Notes: a model not told the origin generated them from the sequence alone. Shown: positions 7,820 to 18,722, counted from the stretch's first letter. The stretch is DNA of 64,000 nt from Bacillus sp. CH140a_4T (GCF_008923725.1 NZ_WBPF01000005.1:1000951-1064950), one strand, 5' to 3'. Numbers and translations: made by a program.

Positions 7820-8839
7820 TTAATTCATTATATAATTCATTCGTTTAATGATTTCTCGAAGTTTTTCTAACTCTTGCTCTGTATATATTACTTTCCCTGT
7901 TAAGATCTCATTTCTGAAGAACGTTACAATTTGCTCTCTATCTTTTAATCTCGGCGTTTTTTCTTCAGAAAGATCCAGCACTTCTTTCCCGCTCTCATTA
8001 TAAAAATATACAATCGGTTTTACGTTTTCCTTTACAATATCAACTTGCACTTCTTTCAAACAATTGCATAGAATATGCGATAGTTTCTTCGCTCTATATA
8101 CTGGATTCCCTTCATTTTTCACTTGTATCGTTAATGAATCTTCACCTGTAATGTATGCAAACGTCTCTTCTTTCTCCATCTCTTGTTGATAATTGCCAAT
8201 TTCATCAATCATAAATGAATATATACTAGCATTTTCTTTCGTTAAGCCGTGAATTAATTTCCCTGTCCATTCTTTCGTCTCAAGTACATACATACCCGTT
8301 TTACTTAAGACGAGATGATGAATTCGAAGATCATTTCCTCCATGCTGATTTCTAATAAAAACATTCGGCATAATATGAAATTCATTATCTAGTATTATGC
8401 CTTGCTCTACGAAACCACGTTTCATATATTGTAATGTTTCGTGTGTACTCACTTCAGCTCCGCTTTTCGTATACTCTCGCAAATCTGCAATTAACTCTTG
8501 AAACATGTGTATTTCGTTACTATGTTTTTCTTGCATTTCACTGCGTTCTTTACTATGTTGCACAGCTAATTGATTTTTCATCATACGCATATTTTCAAGT
8601 TCTCTAGCTGCACTTATTTGTAAATCATTGTATTTCTTCTGTTCCATATTTTTCAATGTATTTTGTTGTTCTTTATGTTCTGTAACCGTAGCTGCAATTT
8701 CATTTTCGTACGTTTCAATTGCTTGTTTCTTTTCAAATTCTACTTGCTGACTCTCTGATTCTAGCTGTTTATTTTTATAAAACAGCACGAATACTGCAGC
8801 TAATAATAATAAAATTACACCTATTAGCACATAATCCAT
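7820..8839 (-). CDS. NERD domain protein with membrane anchor and coiled coil
   Basis: The 339-residue protein begins with one membrane helix (about 4-21), followed by a long Glu/Lys/Gln-rich coiled coil (about 25-120). A NERD (nuclease-related) domain follows from about 150, with 'HHLVLSKTGMYVLETKEWTGK' in which the E-x-K core of the nuclease-like fold is visible. NERD proteins are predicted nucleases or DNA-processing factors; activity is unproven for most. A GGAG ribosome site precedes the ATG at 8839. Co-directional with the membrane protein downstream. Confidence 0.82.
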   Translation of the reverse strand: MDYVLIGVILLLLAAVFVLFYKNKQLESESQQVEFEKKQAIETYENEIAATVTEHKEQQNTLKNMEQKKYNDLQISAARELENMRMMKNQLAVQHSKERSEMQEKHSNEIHMFQELIADLREYTKSGAEVSTHETLQYMKRGFVEQGIILDNEFHIMPNVFIRNQHGGNDLRIHHLVLSKTGMYVLETKEWTGKLIHGLTKENASIYSFMIDEIGNYQQEMEKEETFAYITGEDSLTIQVKNEGNPVYRAKKLSHILCNCLKEVQVDIVKENVKPIVYFYNESGKEVLDLSEEKTPRLKDREQIVTFFRNEILTGKVIYTEQELEKLREIIKRMNYIMN

Positions 8840-8941
8840 ATTTTTTCTCCTTTATTTCATTCCCTACTATTTTCCATACACATTTCTACTACATTATACT
8901 ATGTTATTCGTATATTTTTTGTAAAAATTTCGCGCACAGTC

Positions 8942-8971
8942 AAAAGACCTTGTAATTCTACAAGGCCTTTT
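8942..8971 (-). terminator. Terminator of the yheI-yheH operon
   Basis: An imperfect hairpin (aaaggccttgta / tacaaggtcttt on the minus strand) overlaps the stop of the downstream ABC gene and runs into TTTT. Confidence 0.7.
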
Positions 8972-10724
8972 GTAAACTTCCTTTATTTTGAAGCAAATAC
9001 ATATTATAATACAACCCTTGCTCACTCAGTAATTCTTGATGTGTACCTCTTTCTACTATTTCTCCATCATGCATAACAAAAATTTGATCTGCATCTTGAA
9101 TTGTAGATAATCTGTGCGCAATTGCTATAGTCGTTCTCCCTTTTCGCATTTGCTGTAATGCGGTTTGGATCGCATCTTCTGTTTCTGTATCAATATTAGC
9201 TGTTGCTTCATCCAATACTAATACTTTCGGATTCGTTGCTATCGTTCTAGCAAAGGCAATTAATTGTCGTTGACCACTAGAAAAAGCGGCTCCTCTTTCT
9301 ACTACTTCCGTTTCATACTGCTCTGGTAATTTCTCAATAAACGTATTCGCTTGCACAAATTGTGCCGCTTCTTTTACTTCTTCATCCGTAATTTCTTCAT
9401 TATACATACGTATATTTTGTTTTACATTTCCCGCAAATAAAAATGCATCTTGCAATACGAGTCCTATTTTCTTTCTAATTTCTTGTTCTTCAAATTTCTC
9501 TAAATCTACACCATCTATTACAATATTTCCGGACTTAATATTATAAAATCGCATTAACAAATTCATAATGGTACTTTTTCCGCTACCAGTGTGCCCAACG
9601 AAAGCAACCGTTTGCCCTTGTTTCACGTGAAAAGATACATTTTTTAAAACATCACGTTTTCCATCATACGAAAAAGTAACATTTTTAAATTCAATTTCTC
9701 CATTAACGACTTGAGGATTCCCATCCCCTTTTTGAACTGGTGCTAAATCTTTCTCATCCATTAAATGAAATACACGTGATGATGAAACAAGTGCCTGTTG
9801 GAAAAATGATAATTTCATCATCATCTCATTTACAGGCTGGAAGAAACGATGTATATAATTAACAAACGCATATAGAACTCCTACTTCAACAGGACTCTTC
9901 AAAGCATCAATTCCAAATAAACCAAGTACTAACGCAATAGCCACAATATGAACTAAATCAGTTGCTGGACGTAAAAGTAACGCGTCTAACTTTAACGTCC
10001 GCCGCCCTGCACTATAATGTTTATTATTCACTTCTTCAAACTCTTTTCTCATACGCTTTTCTTGTCTGAACACTTGAACAATATTCATTCCTTGAATGGA
10101 CTCATTTAACTTTGCATTTAACACGCTTAATTGATTACGTACTTCTAAATAAAAGGCTGCACTTTTCCGACGATATAGCACCATAATTGCAAACATTATC
10201 GGAATTAATACGAGAGAAAATAGAGCTAATTTTACATTTAATAAAAACATTGCTACTACAATACCTATTAAAAAGACTACATTTTTGACAAATGTGGACA
10301 ATACACTTACATAAAAATCTTTAATTGCTTCCGTATCATTCGTTATGCGCGATACGAGCGTACCAATCGGCGTACGATCAAAAAAGCTTAATGACAATTT
10401 TTGAACATGATCATATACTTCAACACGCATATCTTGAACAATTTTAAAAGCGATATTTTGAAAATACAATAAGTCTAAATACGTAAATAATACTTTTAAT
10501 AAATGAGCAATAAGATACACTACAAATAGTGTAACAAGTGCTGATTGATCAAAGTTACGTGGTACTAAGTGTTCATCAAGAAATTGTTTAATTAAAAAAG
10601 GCCCCATCATTTCAGTGACAGTTGCACCAACTAAAAAGATAAATGCTAAAGATAGCAATCCTTTATATGGCTTCATATAAGAAAGTAATCTACTTAAATC
10701 ACTCCGCTTCTTCTTAGTCATCAT
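8958..10724 (-). CDS. yheH: ABC exporter half-transporter, YheH/BmrD-like subunit
   Basis: 588 residues: a six-helix transmembrane domain (about 20-320) and a nucleotide-binding domain with Walker A 'GHTGSGKST', signature 'FSSGQRQL' (diverged from LSGGQ) and Walker B 'VLVLDEATANID' with the catalytic Glu. It forms a heterodimer with the preceding gene product and exports drugs or other hydrophobic compounds in B. subtilis (BmrCD). The B. subtilis YheH is longer (about 670), so the match is not full-length. The start overlaps the yheI stop (ATGATG); the second ATG at 10721 is better spaced from AAAGGAGG. Confidence 0.85.
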   Translation of the reverse strand: MMTKKKRSDLSRLLSYMKPYKGLLSLAFIFLVGATVTEMMGPFLIKQFLDEHLVPRNFDQSALVTLFVVYLIAHLLKVLFTYLDLLYFQNIAFKIVQDMRVEVYDHVQKLSLSFFDRTPIGTLVSRITNDTEAIKDFYVSVLSTFVKNVVFLIGIVVAMFLLNVKLALFSLVLIPIMFAIMVLYRRKSAAFYLEVRNQLSVLNAKLNESIQGMNIVQVFRQEKRMRKEFEEVNNKHYSAGRRTLKLDALLLRPATDLVHIVAIALVLGLFGIDALKSPVEVGVLYAFVNYIHRFFQPVNEMMMKLSFFQQALVSSSRVFHLMDEKDLAPVQKGDGNPQVVNGEIEFKNVTFSYDGKRDVLKNVSFHVKQGQTVAFVGHTGSGKSTIMNLLMRFYNIKSGNIVIDGVDLEKFEEQEIRKKIGLVLQDAFLFAGNVKQNIRMYNEEITDEEVKEAAQFVQANTFIEKLPEQYETEVVERGAAFSSGQRQLIAFARTIATNPKVLVLDEATANIDTETEDAIQTALQQMRKGRTTIAIAHRLSTIQDADQIFVMHDGEIVERGTHQELLSEQGLYYNMYLLQNKGSLQKAL

Positions 10725-12472
10725 ACGCCTCCTTTCTCGACTAATGCTTCTAACTGTTGGCTCTCATACATGTCTTTATACCAACCGTTTTCTTCCATTA
10801 ATTGCTCATGTGTACCTCGTTGCACAATTCTACCCTCATCCACAACAAGAATAAGATTGGCATGTTGAATTGCACTTAAACGATGAGCAGTAATAATCGT
10901 TGTTTTTCCTGCTCTTTCCCTCTTTAATGCATTTAAAATCGTTTCTTCTGTTTTTGCATCTACTGCTGATAAACAATCATCCAAAATTAAAATTTCAGCA
11001 TCTGTTAATAAAGCACGCGCAATAGAAATTCTCTGTTTTTGACCTCCAGATAACGAAACGCCTCTTTCTCCTACTACTGTTTCATACCCTTCTGAAAATT
11101 GGAGGACGTCATTATGAATACAAGCAATCTCTGCAGCCCGGGTAATTTCATTATATGCAGCATCCGCCTTTCCGAAGGCAATATTCTCCCCAATACTCGC
11201 TGAAAATAAAAAATGATCTTGCGGCACATATGAAATGGCAGAACGAACACCGTAAAGTGTTACATCACGAATATCCCGCTCCCCAACTTTTAATTCACCA
11301 TTAAAATGATCATACTCACGGATTAAACATTTTAATAACGTCGTTTTCCCCGCACCTGTACGGCCGACAACTCCTAGTGTTTCACCCTTCTTCAAATCAA
11401 AGTGAACATCTATTAGCTGTGACAATTCATTTTTCTTATATGAAAATGAATCAACCGCAAATGTAACATCACCGCTCGCTATTGTATGCACAGCATCTTC
11501 TCTATTTACTACATCTGATTTTTGCGAGAGAATTTTTTCTACACGGTCATACGAAGCACGCCCACGCTCCATAATGTTGAACAACCATCCAAAGGCTAAC
11601 ATTGGCCAAACGAGGGTACCTAAATACGTTGTAAATGTAACGAGATCACCTACAGTTAATTCACCCCTCACAACTAATACTGACCCGTAACATACTGCAA
11701 TTAAAAAAGAAAATCCAACGATAAGAGAGATTGTCGGATCAAACAACGAATCAATACGTGCGACTAACATATTTTTATGTACGACATCTTCTGATTTTTT
11801 TCGAAATGCTTGTAAATCTTCTTTCTCTTGTCCAAGTGATCGAATTACCTTCATCCCACTCATACTCTCTTGTACTTTATCGTTGATTTCCGAAAACGCT
11901 TGCTGCGCTTTATGAAACCTTTTATGTAATAACGTTCCATAATAATTTGTCGAAATCGCTACAATCGGCATTGGAATTAAGCTTAACAATGTTAACTTCC
12001 AACTAATTGTAAAGCCCATCGCTACGAGTACACACCCCCCTACCGCTAATGAATCAACAAGCGTTAAAACCCCCGCTCCAGCAGTTTGTTGAATCGCCTG
12101 AATATCATTGGTCGCATGCGCCATCAAATCTCCAGTACGACGTGATTGATAAAAAGATGGACTCATCTTTGTAAAATGTTCATATAAATTCTTTCGTAAT
12201 TGACGGGCTAATTTTAATGAAGACCCAAAGATCATAATACGCCATAAATAACGTAATATGTACATAGTAACCCCTACAACTACTAACAGAATAACCCACT
12301 TCAACAATTTGTCAGATGTTAATGTTCCATTATTAATTTCATCTACTACAATACCTAGTACTTTCGGGGCTACGAGTTCAAGAAGCGCGACACCAAATAA
12401 CATAATAATTCCGGTTATGTACGCTCGTTTTTCTTGTTTAAAAAACCATGCTAAATTAATAAATACCTTCAT
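10721..12472 (-). CDS. yheI: ABC exporter half-transporter, YheI/BmrC-like subunit
   Basis: 583 residues, with six transmembrane helices and an ABC domain. Walker A is 'GRTGAGKTT', the signature 'LSGGQKQR' is canonical, but Walker B ends 'ILILDDCLSAVD', with Asp in place of the catalytic Glu. Its partner has Glu but a diverged signature, so the dimer would have one degenerate and one consensus ATP site, the hallmark of heterodimeric exporters such as BmrCD. GGGAGGAGG precedes the ATG at 12472. In B. subtilis bmrCD is controlled by a translated leader (bmrB). I see no such leader in the 120 bases upstream here. Confidence 0.87.
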   Translation of the reverse strand: MKVFINLAWFFKQEKRAYITGIIMLFGVALLELVAPKVLGIVVDEINNGTLTSDKLLKWVILLVVVGVTMYILRYLWRIMIFGSSLKLARQLRKNLYEHFTKMSPSFYQSRRTGDLMAHATNDIQAIQQTAGAGVLTLVDSLAVGGCVLVAMGFTISWKLTLLSLIPMPIVAISTNYYGTLLHKRFHKAQQAFSEINDKVQESMSGMKVIRSLGQEKEDLQAFRKKSEDVVHKNMLVARIDSLFDPTISLIVGFSFLIAVCYGSVLVVRGELTVGDLVTFTTYLGTLVWPMLAFGWLFNIMERGRASYDRVEKILSQKSDVVNREDAVHTIASGDVTFAVDSFSYKKNELSQLIDVHFDLKKGETLGVVGRTGAGKTTLLKCLIREYDHFNGELKVGERDIRDVTLYGVRSAISYVPQDHFLFSASIGENIAFGKADAAYNEITRAAEIACIHNDVLQFSEGYETVVGERGVSLSGGQKQRISIARALLTDAEILILDDCLSAVDAKTEETILNALKRERAGKTTIITAHRLSAIQHANLILVVDEGRIVQRGTHEQLMEENGWYKDMYESQQLEALVEKGGV

Positions 12473-12565
12473 TTTTATCCTCCTCCCTTAAAATGAGCGA
12501 TGTTTTCAGTTTACCAAAAATACTGAATTCTTAAAAGTTTTAAACACTTCGAAAAATCCAATAGG

Positions 12566-12592
12566 AAAGGGCACTCTTATCGAGTGCCCTTT
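12566..12592 (-). terminator. Terminator downstream of yneF
   Basis: Perfect 11-base arms (aaagggcactc / gagtgcccttt) lie just after the yneF stop. The T-run is poor, so termination may be partial. Confidence 0.65.
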
Positions 12593-12597
12593 AGCGC

Positions 12598-12819
12598 TTA
12601 TTTTGTTTGTTGCTTGCTCATCGCGCTCATCATTTGATTGATTTTCTTTTGGGAAGGTTTTTGTCCCATTTGCATCATCATCATTTTTAACATTTGTTCA
12701 TTAATTGGTGGATTTTTTTCTAAGTAGTTCATCATGTATTTGCGGGCAATGAAAAATCCTAACGCCACGCCTGCTACTAGTGCTACTACGCCCACTAGAA
12801 TACCTAACCAAATCGGCAT
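12598..12819 (-). CDS. yneF: YneF family (UPF0154) small membrane protein
   Basis: 73 residues, with one N-terminal membrane helix (about 3-25) and a short cytoplasmic tail with the family features '[20 protein letters not shown]' and a methionine-rich run followed by '[12 protein letters not shown]'. Length and sequence fit the UPF0154 family. GAAGGAGG precedes the ATG. It follows sirA on the same strand, the order of the tkt-sirA-yneF region of B. subtilis. Molecular function unknown. Confidence 0.9.
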   Translation of the reverse strand: MPIWLGILVGVVALVAGVALGFFIARKYMMNYLEKNPPINEQMLKMMMMQMGQKPSQKKINQMMSAMSKQQTK

Positions 12820-12897
12820 ATATTTTCCTCCTTCATGTTGTCTACCTTACAGTGTACTAAAACCTTTTCAATAAGACAAGATACAATTCGACATTTT

Positions 12898-13338
12898 TTA
12901 CACATATGTTCGTACTTGTTTTAGAGGATTCAGCCATCCGTACTTTGTATTTTCATAATCCATAGCTAAAAATGTTAATTCACACTTTCTTAACACCTCA
13001 AAGAAAGTCGTTTCCATAGAAACGTTTCCAGAGGTATTCATGCGAATATAGTGCGGTTTCACCATTATTTCGCCGTATTCGGCTCCTGTATAAAGTGTAT
13101 GTGTATGATGTGTTCGATCATATTTACCAAGAACACGCAAAGCTTGTTCTAATTTATGATGAATTTTCATTACTTGTAATGGCATCGTTATATACATCAT
13201 TTGTTTATATAACACTTTTTTCTCTGAAAGGGACCCAGATTCTGAAAATCGAGCAAATAAATCAAAAAACAAATATTCACGACCAAAGTAAGCTCTCGCA
13301 ATATCCTCTTGAATTAAATACAATTCATACGTTTTCAT
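12898..13338 (-). CDS. sirA: SirA, sporulation inhibitor of DnaA-dependent replication
   Basis: 146 residues, close to the B. subtilis SirA (YneE, about 148). It opens with the family motif 'YELYLIQEDIARAYFGRE', the region that contacts DnaA domain I. In B. subtilis SirA is made under Spo0A control at sporulation onset and blocks new rounds of replication by keeping DnaA off oriC. The identification rests on that motif and on synteny: it lies between tkt and yneF. GGGAGG sits about 8 bases before the ATG at 13338. Confidence 0.85.
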   Translation of the reverse strand: MKTYELYLIQEDIARAYFGREYLFFDLFARFSESGSLSEKKVLYKQMMYITMPLQVMKIHHKLEQALRVLGKYDRTHHTHTLYTGAEYGEIMVKPHYIRMNTSGNVSMETTFFEVLRKCELTFLAMDYENTKYGWLNPLKQVRTYV

Positions 13339-13456
13339 CTTTCGCCTCCCAATCTGGACAACCTTTTCCCTTCATTATATAGAAGAAATTTTGCAATGAT
13401 TGTCTGACTGCGGAGAGATAAAAAACTTTTTCTGTCGAAAAAACTCATTTACATAG

Positions 13457-13485
13457 AAAAACCTCTCCATGCCGGAGAGATTTTT
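13457..13485. terminator. Terminator downstream of tkt
   Basis: Arms ctctcc / ggagag (13463-13468, 13474-13479) with a 5-base loop are flanked by A5 and T5, so the hairpin can work in either direction. It lies between tkt and sirA. Confidence 0.75.
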
Positions 13486-13494
13486 CTAAAATCA

Positions 13495-15495
13495 TTAAAG
13501 CATTTCTTTTACTTTACGAACAACGTTCTCTACAGTAAATCCATACTCTTCCATAATCTTCTCACCAGGAGCAGAAGCACCGAATGTATCGATACCTAAC
13601 ACATCTCCATCAAGACCCACGTAACGGTGCCATCCAAATGTAGCACCCATTTCAATTGCGAAACGTTTTGTTACTGCTTTTGGTAATACAGATTCTTTGT
13701 ACTCAGCTGTTTGAGCTTCAAAGCGATCCATAGATGGCATGCTGACAACAGCTGCGTCAACGCCGTCTACTGCTAGAGCTTTTTGTGCTTCAATAGCTAG
13801 ACTTACTTCAGATCCAGATGCAAGTAAGATTACATCAGCTGTTTCTTTCTTGCTTGCAGAAACTACATAGGCACCTTTTGCTACTTTTTCATACGTATCG
13901 TCTTTTGCGCCTTCTAATGTTGGAAGGTCTTGACGAGTTAATACTAAAGCAGTTGGTGTTTTTGTAGATTCTAAAGCTAATCTCCAAGCCGCAACAGATT
14001 CGTTACCGTCAGCTGGACGAATCACAGATACATTTGGCATTGCACGAAGCGCTGCTAATTGCTCAACTGGTTCATGTGTTGGACCATCTTCACCAACAGC
14101 GATACTGTCGTGTGTAAATACATACGTTACTGGCAATTGCATTAATGCCGCAAGACGAATTGCTGGACGTAAGTAGTCAGAGAATACGAAGAATGTACCA
14201 CCGTAAGTTTTTAAACCACCATGTAGTGCAATACCGTTCATTGCTGCACCCATTGCGAATTCACGTACACCGTACCAAATGTTTTTACCGCTGTAATCAG
14301 CTCTTGTAAAGTCTTTTTCGTTATTCATGTATGTTTTGTTAGAACCAGCAAGGTCAGCAGATCCACCGAAGAATGATGGTACAGACTCTGCAATTGCATT
14401 AATTACAGCACCTGAAGAATTACGAGTTGCTGCTTTTGATCCTAATTCATAAGTTGGTAAGTTTTGCTCCCAACCTTCTGGAAGAAGACCATTCATTGCT
14501 GCTTGCAGTTCGTTTGCTAATTCTGGGTATGCTTGTGCATATTCACCTAGCATCGTATTCCACGCTGCTTGCGCAGTTTCACCAACATCTTGTACTGTTT
14601 TACGGAAGTTGTCATATACTTCTTCTGCTACATGGAAGTCTTGCTCAGCAGTCCAAGCGTATGCTTCTTTCGTTAATTTTGTTTCGTCTACACCAAGTGG
14701 AGAACCATGTGAAGCTGATTTTCCTGATTTGTTTGGAGAACCGAAACCAATTGTCGTTCTTACTTCAATTAGCGTTGGGCGTTTTTCGTCAGCTTTCGCT
14801 TCTTCGATTGCTTTCGCGATAGCTTCAATATCGTTTCCATCCTCAACACGGATTACTTGCCATCCGTATGCTTTGTAACGATCTTCTACACTTTCAGAGA
14901 ATGAACGATTTAAATCGCCATCTAATGAAATATCGTTTGAATCGTATAACACAACAAGACGACCTAATTGTAAATGAGCAGCTAATGAAGATGCTTCAGC
15001 AGAAACGCCTTCCATTAAATCTCCATCACCACAAATAGCGTATGTATGATGATCTACTACATTATACGCATCACGGTTATATTTAGCAGCTAAATGTCTT
15101 TCAGCCATTGCCATACCTACAGCAGTTGCAATACCTTGTCCAAGTGGACCAGTAGTTGCATCTACACCTGCTGTATGACCGTACTCAGGATGTCCTGGAG
15201 TTTTGCTTCCCCATTGACGGAAGTTCTTTAAGTCATCCATTGTTACATCATAACCAGATAGGTGAAGTAGGCTGTATAATAACATTGAACCATGACCTGC
15301 AGATAATACGAAACGATCACGGTTAAACCACGTTGGGTTATTTGGATTGTGTTTCATAAATTGAGTCCATAATGTATAAGCCATTGGTGCTGCACCCATT
15401 GGCATTCCTGGGTGACCAGAGTTTGCTTTTTCAATCGCATCGATGGATAATGTGCGAATCGTGTTGATAGAAAGTTGTTCGATTGAATGTGACAT
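13495..15495 (-). CDS. tkt: Transketolase
   Basis: 666 residues. The ThDP-binding signature '[17 protein letters not shown]' is near residue 65 and '[13 protein letters not shown]' near 155 holds the metal ligand. The pyrimidine-binding domain carries '[20 protein letters not shown]' around 470, and a C-terminal domain follows. The enzyme moves two-carbon ketol units between pentose-phosphate and glycolytic sugars, using thiamine diphosphate and Mg2+. I start at ATG 15495, which follows GAAGGGAAG; the frame extends 14 codons further up without a ribosome site. Monocistronic by its terminator and the wide gaps on both sides. Confidence 0.95.
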   Translation of the reverse strand: MSHSIEQLSINTIRTLSIDAIEKANSGHPGMPMGAAPMAYTLWTQFMKHNPNNPTWFNRDRFVLSAGHGSMLLYSLLHLSGYDVTMDDLKNFRQWGSKTPGHPEYGHTAGVDATTGPLGQGIATAVGMAMAERHLAAKYNRDAYNVVDHHTYAICGDGDLMEGVSAEASSLAAHLQLGRLVVLYDSNDISLDGDLNRSFSESVEDRYKAYGWQVIRVEDGNDIEAIAKAIEEAKADEKRPTLIEVRTTIGFGSPNKSGKSASHGSPLGVDETKLTKEAYAWTAEQDFHVAEEVYDNFRKTVQDVGETAQAAWNTMLGEYAQAYPELANELQAAMNGLLPEGWEQNLPTYELGSKAATRNSSGAVINAIAESVPSFFGGSADLAGSNKTYMNNEKDFTRADYSGKNIWYGVREFAMGAAMNGIALHGGLKTYGGTFFVFSDYLRPAIRLAALMQLPVTYVFTHDSIAVGEDGPTHEPVEQLAALRAMPNVSVIRPADGNESVAAWRLALESTKTPTALVLTRQDLPTLEGAKDDTYEKVAKGAYVVSASKKETADVILLASGSEVSLAIEAQKALAVDGVDAAVVSMPSMDRFEAQTAEYKESVLPKAVTKRFAIEMGATFGWHRYVGLDGDVLGIDTFGASAPGEKIMEEYGFTVENVVRKVKEML

Positions 15496-15718
15496 GCTAT
15501 TCTTCCCTTCGCTTATATTAGTAAACGTTTTATACATTTATATGATAGCTTCCCACGCAAGATTATACAACATGTATCGACAAATATGTTGATATTTTTT
15601 TGGTTTTCCATAAAAAAATCAATGATTTCGGGAATGTATGGGCATTCAATATGACATACTTTTTCATTGTTTTTATTTTAAAAAGAAAGGGAATTATCTG
15701 TATATTTATTCATCAATT

Positions 15719-16198
15719 TTAAATTCCATAATGCACAATATATCCTTCCCCATTTTTCACTCTACGAAGCAAACGAATAAACGACTGTAAATCTTGGCAT
15801 ACTTTATCTCGATTAAATACGTATCTTTCATATTCTCCATCCGTATTATTATCATTTTCCCATTGAAATTGTCCTGTCAACTCGATTATTTCTGGCGCTA
15901 AAGAAAACATGCTAACGAGCGAACCAAATAACTGTTCTGCTATCACTGCCCCTTGCTGTTCTATTTTCGTAATACCATAATAGTGAATTCCGAATCCTTC
16001 TTCTCTTTTTGCTGGATAATAAGTCGGAATCCAATGGATGAAATCTAATAGATATACGATTAGCTCATCACTTAATACAACACACTCATCTATCGTTGCC
16101 TCTTTCTTATATAGAAAACAAAGTTCAATCCAATCTATACCTTTAAAATCTAATCTTTTTTCATTTGAAACAAATACAAACTCATGCTGTAAAGCCAA
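15719..16198 (-). CDS. Hypothetical protein, about 159 residues
   Basis: I do not recognise this family. The product is soluble, acidic, and rich in aromatic residues ('LLDFIHWIPTYYPAKREEGF'). It contains no signal peptide, membrane helix or catalytic motif I can name. A TTG at 16198 sits 5 bases after AGGGGGG and is the likely start; a GTG seven codons upstream has no ribosome site. It follows the phn transporter on the same strand but is cut off from it by a terminator. Confidence 0.6.
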   Translation of the reverse strand: MALQHEFVFVSNEKRLDFKGIDWIELCFLYKKEATIDECVVLSDELIVYLLDFIHWIPTYYPAKREEGFGIHYYGITKIEQQGAVIAEQLFGSLVSMFSLAPEIIELTGQFQWENDNNTDGEYERYVFNRDKVCQDLQSFIRLLRRVKNGEGYIVHYGI

Positions 16199-16242
16199 AT
16201 TATCCCCCCTATTGCTCACATTTATTATTCTTATTATAAAAA

Positions 16243-16263
16243 AAGCACCTTTTATAGGTGCTT
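16243..16263 (-). terminator. Terminator of the phn operon
   Basis: Eight-base arms (aagcacct / aggtgctt) are followed on the minus strand by seven T's, just after the last phnE. Confidence 0.8.
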
Positions 16264-16271
16264 AAAATAAA

Positions 16272-17075
16272 TTATACAATTTTCTTCCGTATCGAACTTG
16301 AAATATAATCAATGATAATGACCATTAAAATGATGCCCAATAAAATAATACCCACACGAGACCAATTGCGTGAACTCAGTGCAAAAATTAGAGGCGTACC
16401 AATCCCACCTGCTCCAATAACACCTAAAATAGCAGCTGATCGCACATTAATTTCGAACCTGTATAACGTATACGATAGAAAATCCGGTAATACTTGTGGT
16501 AATACTGCATACCAAAGTATTTGAAAACGATTCGCGCCTGTTGCTATTAACGCTTCCGTCGGTCCCTTATCTATATTTTCAATTCCTTCTGAATATAGTT
16601 TTCCTAACATCCCAATAGAGTGTAACCCTAAAGCTAGAACTCCGGCAAAAGAGCCTGGTCCAACAGCTTTTATAAATAAAAGAGCCATAACTAGTTCAGG
16701 AAATGTACGAACAAAACTAAGTACAAATTTTCCAGTTCCTGAAGTTAATTTCCCACTGCTCATATTCGTTGCTGCCCAAAAAGCGAATGGAACAGATAAA
16801 AAGGCAGAAATAAATGTACCTAATATCGCAATTGCCAACGTATCAATTAAACCATGTAATAAATCTTCACCATCTGGCAAAGATACATACGACCAATCTG
16901 GATTCAATACACCTGTCATAATTGCTTTTGTAATTTCTCCTGCCGTATCCTTTATACCCTCTAACTGGACTCCTGAAAAAGCCCATACATAAACAAATGC
17001 AAGTGCTATAAAAATAAACCAGCGATACATACTCGGTTTCTTCGGTTTTGGTACGATTAACGTCGTTTTACTCAT
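16272..17075 (-). CDS. phnE: Phosphonate ABC transporter permease PhnE (second copy)
   Basis: 267 residues, with about six membrane helices and the permease loop 'EALIATGANRFQILWYAVLPQ' (the EAA motif that docks on PhnC). The C-terminal 'FEINVRSAAILGVIGAGGIG' is typical of PhnE. It is the last gene of phnDCEE and overlaps the previous permease end by one base. Two different PhnE copies in one operon probably form a heterodimeric channel. The C-P lyase genes are not in this window, so the true ligand (phosphonate, phosphite or another organophosphorus compound) is open. Confidence 0.9.
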   Translation of the reverse strand: MSKTTLIVPKPKKPSMYRWFIFIALAFVYVWAFSGVQLEGIKDTAGEITKAIMTGVLNPDWSYVSLPDGEDLLHGLIDTLAIAILGTFISAFLSVPFAFWAATNMSSGKLTSGTGKFVLSFVRTFPELVMALLFIKAVGPGSFAGVLALGLHSIGMLGKLYSEGIENIDKGPTEALIATGANRFQILWYAVLPQVLPDFLSYTLYRFEINVRSAAILGVIGAGGIGTPLIFALSSRNWSRVGIILLGIILMVIIIDYISSSIRKKIV

Positions 17076-17869
17076 TATAATTTCTCCCGCAACAATGTAC
17101 TTACATAATCAATTAACAATACAACAACAAGAGTATAGATAATAATAGAGGCAGTTTGTTCATATTGTAAAAATCCAAGTGTACGATCATAATATAACCC
17201 AATACCGCCTGCCCCTACTAAACCTAAAACAGCTGCCGCACGTACGTTCACCTCAAATGTATAAAGAACATAGGAGACAAAATGTGCTTTCACTTGCGGA
17301 ATTACCCCATACACAATCCATTGTACTTTATTTGCTCCTACTGCTGTCATCGCTTCTAATGGACCTGGATCAATCGATTCAATTGACTCATACAATAATT
17401 TTGCCACAAGCCCAATTGAGAAAAAAGTAAGAGCCAAAATACCTGGAAGTGGTCCTATTCCAAAAATAGCTACGAAAATTGCCGCTAATAATAAATCTGG
17501 TATCGTTCGGATAAAATTTAAAACCAATCGAGCTGGACCGTACAAGAATGTACTAGTAAACACATTACTTGCCGCAAATAGTGCCAGTGGAATAGCTAAA
17601 ATCGCTCCTAAAGTCGTCCCAATAATCGCCATACGTATTGTATCTAACATCGCTGTTGTAATAACTTGAAAATAACTCCAATCTGGCGGCACCATCTCTT
17701 TTAATAAATCCATCATATTAGGAAAACCAATTACTAGTTTTGAAAATGATGCGTCGACCTGTACACTACTTCCCCACAACAGTAAAATGACTAGAATAAA
17801 CGTCAACATATGTTTCAACTTACTCGGCGGCTTCGGTATCGCTTTCGAATATATCGTCACGTCACTCAT
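17075..17869 (-). CDS. phnE: Phosphonate ABC transporter permease PhnE (first copy)
   Basis: 264 residues, a six-helix permease with the EAA loop '[21 protein letters not shown]' and '[20 protein letters not shown]' near the C-terminus. It overlaps phnC by four bases (ATGA at 17866-17869) and touches the second permease. It is clearly related to, but not a recent duplicate of, the second copy. Together they form the membrane channel. Confidence 0.9.
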   Translation of the reverse strand: MSDVTIYSKAIPKPPSKLKHMLTFILVILLLWGSSVQVDASFSKLVIGFPNMMDLLKEMVPPDWSYFQVITTAMLDTIRMAIIGTTLGAILAIPLALFAASNVFTSTFLYGPARLVLNFIRTIPDLLLAAIFVAIFGIGPLPGILALTFFSIGLVAKLLYESIESIDPGPLEAMTAVGANKVQWIVYGVIPQVKAHFVSYVLYTFEVNVRAAAVLGLVGAGGIGLYYDRTLGFLQYEQTASIIIYTLVVVLLIDYVSTLLREKL

Positions 17870-18639
17870 TTAACTGCCACCTCTAACAATTCACTTTTCT
17901 GCGCTACGTCTCCATAAATTTCAGCAAATTTTTCATCCGTTGCCTCTTCTACTGAACCGTCAAAAACAATTTCCCCTGCATGTAACCCAATAATGCGTGT
18001 CGCATATTGCCTAGCTAAATCAATAGAATGTAAGTTTACAATTGTTGTAATTTCAAAATCTTCATTGATTTTTTTCAAATCATCTAATACTTGCTTTGTT
18101 GTTAGTGGATCTAACGATGCAACAGGTTCATCTGCCAATATGATTTTTGCTTCTTGCGCTAATGCTCTAGCAATCGATACACGTTGCTGTTGTCCTCCTG
18201 ATAATTCATCCGCTCGCGCATATGCTTTTTCTAAAATATTCACCCTTTTTAACGATTGAAAGGCAAGCTCCAAATCTTCTTTTGGAAATAGACCTAACGT
18301 TGTACGCAATGTCGAATGATAACCAACACGGCCAGCTAATACATTTTTCAATACCGTTGATCGCTTTACAAGGTTAAAGCTTTGAAAAATCATACCAATA
18401 TCTCGGCGCATGCGTCGTAAGCCTTTTCCTTTCGCAGCAGTAATAGACTCCCCTTCAATCATAATTTCGCCTTCTGTAATCTCATGAAGTCGATTTACCG
18501 ATCTGAGAAGTGTAGACTTTCCAGCCCCGGACAGCCCTACCATTACAACAAATTCACCCTTTTGAATGTTCAAGTTTATATTATTTAATCCTTTTGTACC
18601 ATTCGGATACACTTTGGAGACATTTCGAAACTCTATCAC
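17866..18639 (-). CDS. phnC: Phosphonate ABC transporter ATP-binding protein PhnC
   Basis: 257 residues, with Walker A '[17 protein letters not shown]', Q-loop '[15 protein letters not shown]', signature '[18 protein letters not shown]' and Walker B '[13 protein letters not shown]'. This is the energy-coupling ATPase of the importer. It follows phnD after 83 bases that hold an imperfect hairpin and overlaps the first phnE, so it is translationally coupled to the permeases. Confidence 0.93.
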   Translation of the reverse strand: MIEFRNVSKVYPNGTKGLNNINLNIQKGEFVVMVGLSGAGKSTLLRSVNRLHEITEGEIMIEGESITAAKGKGLRRMRRDIGMIFQSFNLVKRSTVLKNVLAGRVGYHSTLRTTLGLFPKEDLELAFQSLKRVNILEKAYARADELSGGQQQRVSIARALAQEAKIILADEPVASLDPLTTKQVLDDLKKINEDFEITTIVNLHSIDLARQYATRIIGLHAGEIVFDGSVEEATDEKFAEIYGDVAQKSELLEVAVK

Positions 18640-18670
18640 ATATCTTACCTACCTTCTATGTATTCAAAAC

Positions 18671-18709
18671 GGCAAACTAACTGAAAACATATCATTCCAG
18701 TTAGCTGCC
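18671..18709 (-). other. Intercistronic hairpin between phnD and phnC
   Basis: GGCAGCTAACTG and CAGTTAGTTTGCC pair with one mismatch and are followed by a short T-run. It is probably a partial terminator or 3' stabiliser giving more binding protein than ATPase, as in many importer operons. Confidence 0.5.
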
Positions 18710-18722
18710 ATTTCCATATGTA

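Noticed and set aside
10721-12472. bmrB-like translated attenuator before the YheI/YheH operon
   Set aside because: The 120 bases upstream hold only the yneF terminator and a ribosome site. No short ORF with overlapping anti-terminator and terminator stems was found.
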